From Eumeta japonica (Eukaryota; Arthropoda; Insecta; Lepidoptera; Psychidae): a stretch of DNA of 64,000 nucleotides. The stretch is from the NCBI GenBank assembly GCA_005406025.1, contig BGZK01001277.1:113385-177384 (forward strand). Direction: 5' to 3'. Below the pieces are notes generated by a model. It worked only from the letters and a program-made list of their open reading frames with translations. It was not told the origin of the DNA and made no database searches. Positions 57,640-64,000 of the stretch are shown here, one piece after another (position 1 is the first letter of the stretch; each line of letters begins with the position of its first letter). Made by a program: the position numbers and the translations under genes.

Positions 57640-57759
57640 ACATTGTAACGAGTAACCGTCACGTAGTCTAATTACGCAGAGCCCTTTTGATCCATTAATT
57701 AAGCGTAATTAATAGAGAAACCAGAGCTATCACGTCAGTTCTGTGCGCCAGCCGACAAG
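57640..57759. promoter_or_regulatory. Non-repetitive stretch with TAATTA-type sites (tentative)
   Basis: ATTAATTAAGCGTAATTAAT at 57693-57712 holds paired TAATTA/TTAATTA cores, the sequence bound by Antennapedia-class homeodomains in general. The surrounding 150 bp are GC-richer than the flanks and not repetitive. Function is inferred only from the motif. Confidence 0.25.
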
Positions 57760-57831
57760 ATGCGCATGCATCACTACATTTCCCCAGAGCGTTCAGAAAT
57801 CTCATTACGCATCAGCACGTGCGCACGCCAG
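57760..57831 (+). CDS. Candidate coding exon with consensus donor (tentative)
   Basis: An ATG at 57760-57762 opens 24 codons (MRMHHYISPERSEISLRIST then CARQ) that end exactly at a perfect donor, CAG/GTGAGTG, with the cut after 57831. The frame is also open upstream to 57708. Sequence here is non-repetitive and GC-richer. The opposite strand has a 75-codon open frame (58001-57774), also unrecognised, so the coding strand is uncertain. Confidence 0.22.
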
Positions 57832-58768
57832 GTGAGTGATTGTAGTCCCACGTCGTGAGCTGTAAGTTTTGACACGTTTACGAATGCAACACGAATTATT
57901 TTGTTACGGCCGTTGGTGTTGAAATGCTGAGCTGTATGATAAATACAGCACGTATTACAGCCTGAAACTGTTTTATTCATGTATGCAAATAAAATTTTCA
58001 TATTTTATAATTCTATCAATTCCTTTATAGCAACAATTACAATATTTTAAATTATACTATGCTTGTAAGGGGGATTGATATAGTGATTGTTGTGCGTGTC
58101 TTTTCTTATAAGCACTCTACGTGGAGTACCTTTGAATGGTAGATACAAAAATCGTGATGCCAAAGAACAGTGTGGTTTGAAATAATGGTCTAGTGTCTAG
58201 AGTAAAAAAGAAATGTTGCGACGGCTTAATCATCTGGAAAATAGGAATGAAAGTAGAATGACAAAATAATTATTAGAGCGACAATGAATGATAGAAGGGC
58301 CGGCAAAGGTTACCCTAGAAATACTTACGAAAATCAAATTGGTGGCACATGACAAGCCAAATTTTAAGCACCAGAAATCGATGAGCTACCATCAAACGTT
58401 GCATCAGTGAAGCGAGAGATGTATGCAAGGATCGTACCACGTGGTGATCTATGCTCTTTCTCTGGTCTGTGCTTACCTTTCTGTAAAATAGACGTGAGTA
58501 TAGAAAAAAGAAATATTCTACCTATAAAACAGAATAGGATCTAATATATGTACGGTATATAAGTGGATTTATACACCGATCCGATTTGTTGCCGATTAGT
58601 ATCGATTACCGCAAGCCGGCTAAATGTATGACATTCGTCGGCAAAAGTCAGGTTTTTCGTTACGTTTTGTTAACAACTAGGCCGTATTTTTATACCGCAC
58701 TTCCGTTTATACTAACGGTGGGTTGCATCAAAAATAACAAAATAAGACGTACATCGTAAAAATGATCC
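57832..58768. other. Unassigned DNA
   Basis: No repeat recognised. On the minus strand, TCTATTTTACAG then AAAG then GTAAGCAC at 58499-58467 places an acceptor and a donor four bases apart; this is most likely coincidence. Confidence 0.35.
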
Positions 58769-58816
58769 GTAAGATTTGACAGATAAATAATGTACGGGCA
58801 ATCTGTCAAATCTTAC
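58769..58816. repeat. 16-bp perfect hairpin
   Basis: GTAAGATTTGACAGAT (58769-58784) and its exact reverse complement ATCTGTCAAATCTTAC (58801-58816), loop of 16 bases. Confidence 0.92.
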
Positions 58817-58890
58817 TTATTACCTTTACAAATAATATTTTCATTTTTGCTACAATCCTTCTTAAATATTCTTTACTGTTGTAAAGCCAG
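58790..58890 (+). CDS. Candidate first coding exon, signal-peptide-like (very tentative)
   Basis: An ATG at 58790 opens 33 codons that begin MYGQSVKSYLLPLQIIFSFL, a hydrophobic stretch like a signal or anchor segment, and end at a perfect donor CCAG/GTAAGT (cut after 58890). It overlaps the hairpin at 58769-58816, which weakens the case. AT-rich DNA readily makes Leu/Phe/Ile-rich frames. Confidence 0.12.
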
Positions 58891-60215
58891 GTAAGTGGAT
58901 ACATATGTATTGGTAAATTGAGACGTAAAGTGATCTACTCTGATAAATTAGGATAAATCTATTGGTGAATTATAAATTGCTTGATGGTAAAAAAAAAGAA
59001 GTGAATTATAAATTTTCATGAAAGATGATTGCTTGACTTTTATCCGTTGGACTTATGAATAATGTGCGTTATTAAGCTCTAATTATTCAAAAAATTGGAA
59101 TTGCTAATGCCGCGGATTTATACGACTCTGTATAAAAGAAGAAGTTTTGAATGAAGACAATAACAATTTCACGTATTCAATCTCAAGGTCGTACATTCAT
59201 CCCGAACGTGATTTCTGTATTTTTTTAACAGCTTTTGAATATTTATGTATAGCGCAAACATTCTACCAGTGCGAATTGTATTACAACGTGTATTTACAGC
59301 GATGCATATTCAAGTGACGTATTAAAGTTGAATTGCATCTGAATATTTAGTAGCTGCATATCTGCAGTAGTCGTTACTGGCATAATTGAGTTCGTCAGTG
59401 TTTCTGTTTCTATTCGGTCTTACGTGACATTGATCGCTGTTTCAAGTATGAATTTGTGTGCAAACAATTCAATGTGATTATAAAATATAATACCTTTTTT
59501 GTAATTTTATACTCTGAAAGAATCAAATTTAGTGAGTTTAGAACTTTATGTCATTAAAATAAACATATTTTAATTAACGATAATTTGAACATTTTTTAAT
59601 TCTAAATCAATTATTAAAGTTATATTTCTTTTGGCGCGTTATGAAAAATGATGAGAGTGAATTTTTATCGGGGTGACACCAAAACTACAGCATGAATTTC
59701 TCGCTAGTGGTTTAGCAACCAACTTCAGACCATTAATAAGTCACGTGCCTATAAGGTTTGCCATTAGGTGGCGCTTATAATAATAAGAAATCAATATTAA
59801 TTTGTAAGTACCTTGTTGTCTCTCGATTGTTCTCGATATTATATCTCGCCCTTTTTCAAAATTTGTCCTTAGGTCACCATTTAGATGCCTTCAAAATATT
59901 CAAAGTGATTAAAGCCCCTCTTTTGCTAATCGCTTCATTTTTTTTTTGTAAATAAACACTTATTCTATTTCACAAAATTTACATAATATTTGTGGAACAA
60001 TCATATATAAATATATACAAAAAGGCAACTTTAACGCGAATAATATACTATAAAATTTTTTTTGAAACAGAGTGTAACCCACTACGGGATTTCACCGAAC
60101 GACATCGAAGAAAATACGTGAAATATATGACAAGTTTGCGTAAGTTGTGTAAGCCTTTAACAAACTTAACACTCGGGAGGTTCGCCGAGTAGTTACGAAT
60201 TCTTAACACTTTGAC
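58891..60215. other. AT-rich DNA, nothing recognised
   Basis: GAATTATAAATT words repeat at 58965 and 59001. Short frames at 59758-59955 and 59992-60192 are unrecognised. Confidence 0.45.
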
Positions 60216-60219
60216 GTCC

Positions 60220-60480
60220 AAGCTTCGGCGGCCGCTTTGATTCGAGCCAGAGAGCCGGAAGCCCTCGCAAGTAACACCTCAACTCCAAATCCGGCTCGAA
60301 CAACTCCCATCCGGGCTAAACAAGTCGAAACTGAAATAAGCGGGCGCCGCGCACCCGCACCTTCCCGCCCCGGGACTCGGGCGGGCGAGACGAAAGTGGG
60401 AAGGCGCCGGTTCGAGCGGAATGCACGCGTGCACTACGCCCGCGCCAAATCGAGTTTGGAATGGAAGTGGCAATTTCGTT
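60220..60480. other. CpG-rich island with open frames on both strands
   Basis: GC-rich core 60340-60450 (AAGCGGGCGCCGCGCACCCG). 112-codon frames are open on both strands (60237-60575 plus, 60617-60279 minus). The plus peptide is Ala/Arg/Pro-rich and runs on into the left end of the TTAA element, so it is not a conserved gene as it stands. Confidence 0.5.
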
Positions 60481-60541
60481 TTGAGATGTTTATCGTTGTG
60501 GACAACTTGACAAGTGCCCTTAGGTATTTTGATGTTATTAA

Positions 60542-62756
60542 CCCTTTGACGGCCGTGGTCGGATATATCCGATAAACGAAATTGTGACAAAGAAGCCAAT
60601 GCCGGATATATCAACAAAATATTTTTTGTTTGTACTTTATATTCACGTAATCAAAAAATAACAAAAAAAACATATGAGATTGTAATGAAGCAAATTGTTT
60701 TACTAGTACATAATTTAACCTTATATATATTTAATCCCGGAAATTTCATAATGTCGTGACAAAAAACCCATTCTCTTCAATGGAAATCAACGTTTTTCTT
60801 ATACATACATGCGCTCATAAAGCCAAGGTCACTATTATCGGATTTATCCGACAATAGTGCGGCGACAGTTGTTTTACTTTTTTTTTGTTATAATTTCATT
60901 GCTCCAATAGCTTTCAGGTTATCAGGGAATTAATTTAGAAATTTTTGATTAAAAACTCCATTAAGTGACTTTTATAAATTGATTGTACATGAAAATTGAT
61001 GTTTTTATAGTACACTCAAGGGACAAAAGAGCAGGTGAGTCGTCAGAAAATAGTTTGTCACCTCTGCTCATGTACTCACAATCCCAGAATCACCAGTGCG
61101 TTTCTGGCGACTTGGGTAGCAATATAATATCTGATGGAGGGAATATTGGTCTCACGGTGGGGGAAATGGGGAGATGAATACGCGATTAGGGGATGGAAAG
61201 GGAGTGGAGTGATGAAGGAGTTAGAGGCAGTGAGAGGGTGATAATAGGGCGATGGAGGGGGAGGGGAACCACCAGAACTATTCACTCACTGGATGGAAAG
61301 CAACAGCAAAAGCTATTACTTCGCGTCTGTATTTGTGACATTGTGGTATTGCATCGGTCGAGCAGGTCCTTTCTCGTATTTTAGATAAATTAACTACATC
61401 ATGGCTTTACCACGGATTATTTTTTATAAATTACTATTATTGATTTTTAAGAAATACCAATATAGTAAAATAAATTTGAAATAAATTCTTTACATTACGA
61501 ATATGTTGTAAATTCGTAATTCACTATGAAATCGTATTAAGTCTAATCCCATCACTAGAAAGATGCTTTCGTCTTCAGACTGAAAGCTAATGTCGGAAAA
61601 ATCCGACCGCTTATGACGTTATGTTTTTATTATTATAGATACGATTCTTTGTTGTTCTCTTAATATTCCTTATCGGGAAATAAAAAAAAAGGCGTGTGTA
61701 CATAAAAAGTTTATAAAAAATAGGAGTTTTTTAAAGTGTACCAGTATATTTTCTTTTCTCTGCAGTGTCTAATCTTAATTTATTTTGTGTATTAATAATT
61801 GAATAGTTATATTTACAATATTCTTGCATTTTCAAGTTTTATTAAATTCCTTGTAGTTATGTAATATTTATAAGTCCGGCGTTCTGTGTTTTCTCGTCAT
61901 GTTATTCATTTTTTGTATTATGCACCTACTGATTAATAGAAAACATGGGAGGGCATCAACGTTTGCACGGCAGATGAGAATGACGAAATTATTGACGGTA
62001 TTTATAATTAATATTTATATAAAAAAATGTAATTAAATATTGAGTAAAATAAACAATAATCCGAGTTCTGTTATTACATACTCTTTTATTATTATGATGA
62101 CATAAGAAAACGTCATGCCGTTTGCCGTCACGGTCGCTGTCGAAGCGCGCCAATAAATGTTTCACTTTAAAATACTACTATAGTGATATTCACTGTCAAC
62201 AATCATATTGATCAAATTACGCAATATTCTATCAAAACTTAAATAATTCTGTCATACGGTTAACGAAGTTTTATAACGTAATATGACACAAACTTCCCAA
62301 AAAATAGCTTCCGCTGGCAAACATCGAGTCAAATACTAACCTCTTAACCATATATCACTTATTGTTATGTCGAAATTTCTTAATTATGACTTCGTCTATA
62401 CGATTAATCTTTCACATAAGGCAGATAGATGCCTTCTGCGAATTTACAGGTTGAGCCAATATTTTTAGCTTTAGGAGAGAACGTCTGGTTGTTGTATGAA
62501 AAACATCAGGATAAAAGAGAGCTATTTATTTTACATGGTAAAAACGATAGGATATATTACTTATTATGAAGTACCAGATAACATAATCGCGGCATAGGCT
62601 TCGTCTGCATTAAGGTTTTTAAATTGTCACTTTATAGACGATAAAATAAAATTCGATAATATTTATTTTACCATTTCACATTACTAGCTTTATTCACACG
62701 AAAACGATGAGGGCTCTCGGTGCACGTTTCTAAATGCAGATTTGGCTGTCAAAAGG
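60542..62756. mobile_element. Candidate TTAA-flanked piggyBac-type element, 2.2 kb
   Basis: TTAA at 60538-60541 is followed by CCCTTTGACGGCCG; at the other side TGGCTGTCAAAAGG is followed by TTAA (62757-62760). The two ends are inverted and agree at 11 of 14 positions, and TTAA duplication plus CCC/GGG ends is the signature of piggyBac elements. The left end goes on into TCGGATATATCCGA, a perfect 14-bp palindrome (60559-60572). Related palindromes lie inside: CACTATTATCGGAT/ATCCGACAATAGTG (60830-60859) and GTCGGAAAAATCCGAC (61592-61607). No transposase was found, so it would be non-autonomous. The right end is the less secure. Confidence 0.45.
61130..61275 (+). repeat. Purine-rich, G-rich tract
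   Basis: About 145 bp with strong strand asymmetry: GGTGGGGGAAATGGGGAGAT, GATTAGGGGATGGAAAGGGA, GATGGAGGGGGAGGGG. GGATGGAAAG recurs at 61191 and 61292. Able to form triplex or G-quadruplex structures; it lies within the candidate TTAA element. Confidence 0.8.
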
Positions 62757-62930
62757 TTAAAAACTAAGTTTACTCGAGTTGATTTAGTAATGCCATTTTG
62801 CACATGTTAGATAGCACGATTTGAAACACGATAACGATGAGATGCTTTAACAAGGCTAATATGTGTATATAAAAGGACGATTTAAGAAATGAAAAACAGA
62901 CACGTTCAATATAAATATCTCTTAATTAGA

Positions 62931-63130
62931 CCACGGCTTTGGATCAACGGGTTAAGAACGTCACCTTTGTACCGGAAGGCACCGGGTTCGATTCTGACTA
63001 TGGGCGTGTCGATAATGACTTCTAAAGTTAGGTAGAATCAAAGCGCTGGCTCCATGCCTTGGAGACCACGTTAGGCCGGTGACCGCGGGCGTTGGCAACT
63101 CCCGACCGGCGCCGGCGCGGAGGCCTCGAG
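62931..63130 (+). repeat. tRNA-derived SINE (clearest copy)
   Basis: A box TGGATCAACGGG (62941) and B box GGGTTCGATTCTG (62987) lie about 46 bp apart in a tRNA-like head that starts ACCACGGCTT. The body has AAAGCGCTGGCTCCATGCCT, TGGAGACCACGTTAGGCCGG and GGCGTTGGCAACTCCCGACC. The middle module recurs at 25405. No poly(A) or duplications could be fixed at the right end. A functional tRNA is excluded because no cloverleaf closes around the boxes. Confidence 0.7.
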
Positions 63131-64000
63131 GCCAAGTCTAGGGATCTAAGATAGAAACCTTTAATATCGGTATGATAGAGATCTTTATTATAATAGAGAT
63201 TTACAATTTGATAGAGATCGTTAAATTATTCAAAGCTGTATACGTTTTATAACATCGTTATGTAAACAAATGAAACCTTGCACAATTGAAATTATTAGGC
63301 TGTAACTTCTCGCAGACTCAATGAGCTTCTCACTTAATAGATATATTACGCAATAATGTAAAAATTTCGCTTATACCTTTGAACTAAACTTCTACACTTG
63401 ACATATATGTGAATTAATTTAATATTCTTGACAACGAAAAAATAAGAAAAATTTGAAATTGTCGATTAGGCAAAGAACAGCGGCATAAACATTCAGAAAA
63501 GCCATCTAAAGCACATAAAATTACGTCCTGTACGCTTCGGGCTTATTACTGACATATAAACATGTCTTGTACGTGTCTGAATGTCAGTCAATTACATAAA
63601 GTCACGAACTCATTATGTGCTCTGTTTGCACATGTTCAATAATATCACTGGAGGAACACAGCTTTATAAAGATTTATAAGATCTCTAAGTCCTTATGTAA
63701 AGATCTTTCTTAAACAATCACTTGGTAAATGAAGGTAGGTATTATAAAATTTCCGATTATTTAGAGGACAAATATCCACGGACTTAATCAGTTAAATTAC
63801 TCATTATTTTTTTTTTTGTCTGTGATAATTTTTAATTTGTTTTTGATCGCATAAAATTTATTACCTTTGTGTGTAATATTATATTTAATTTATTATTGTG
63901 CATTTTGTATATAATTTTTAAGAGGGGCTTTTTATAAATTGTATAACATTTGCAATTTTATTATTATAAAATCGCTATATTAAAAAATAAAACCTATACG
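63131..64000. other. AT-rich DNA, nothing recognised
   Basis: ATAGAGAT words recur at 63174-63217 (GATAGAGATCTTTATTATAA, TAGAGATTTACAATTTGATA, GAGATCGTTAAA), which may be a repeat tail linked to the SINE. The rest is plain. Confidence 0.45.

Noticed and set aside
58467..58499. Micro-exon of four bases on the minus strand
   Set aside because: An acceptor and donor four bases apart is far more likely coincidence; no coding context on either side.
60237..60575. 112-codon frames on both strands as a possible gene
   Set aside because: The plus frame's C-terminus lies in the left end of the candidate TTAA element and both strands are equally open, as expected for GC-rich DNA.
61020..61040. Donor-like GCAG/GTGAGT at 61034
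   Set aside because: Upstream sequence is AT-rich without a convincing exon, and it lies inside a candidate transposon.
62931..63005. Possible functional tRNA gene
   Set aside because: A and B boxes are present, but acceptor and anticodon stems do not close and a long SINE body follows.

Overview
The window looks like non-coding nuclear DNA from an insect, most likely a moth or butterfly. It is AT-rich (roughly two thirds A+T by eye), has no long open frame (longest about 135 codons), and shows no rRNA, tRNA gene, operon or CRISPR array. The lepidopteran call is an inference from repeats I recognise as common in those genomes: a tip reading CTAGCTTTTGCCCGCG, a tail with AACCGCTGAACC then GATAGTTTGA, a GATCCTATAAGGGTTCC tail, and tRNA-derived SINEs, beside a cecropia/irritans-type mariner, a Helitron helicase remnant and an RTE-clade LINE.

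Layout. 1-5.6 kb: AT-rich DNA with LINE-tail-like, purine-core and AACTTCC-type repeats. 6.3-7.5 kb: broken mariner whose 3' end runs into an AT microsatellite and palindromes. 8.4-8.6 kb: a short coding-like segment on the minus strand. 9.8 kb: a 192-bp hairpin (MITE-like). 13.0-14.3 kb: a minisatellite with a unit of about 120 bp. 17.8-21.3 kb: a nest of elements (one arm of a 32-kb-spaced inverted repeat, palindromes, a hairpin array, a Helitron helicase pseudogene, a LINE-like tail). 24.9-38.1 kb: SINE-like insertions among GC-rich islands. 38.3-39.3 kb: the longest copy of the AACTTCC-type repeat. 42.8-44.4 kb: decayed RTE reverse transcriptase. 46.7-48.3 kb: three pieces of the CTAGCTT-tipped family. 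49.9-50.4 kb: second arm of the inverted repeat. 57.1-58.9 kb: weak candidate exons with good splice signals. 60.5-62.8 kb: a candidate TTAA-flanked piggyBac-type insertion. 62.9 kb: the clearest SINE.

Through all this run about 25 CpG-rich islands of 100-600 bp that carry no recognisable repeat or protein. They stand out from the AT-rich background and are the best candidates for conserved regulatory DNA or unrecognised exons. The simplest reading is a large intron or intergenic region; which gene it belongs to cannot be told from sequence alone. No gene product can be named with confidence except the transposon-encoded ones, all of which are broken.
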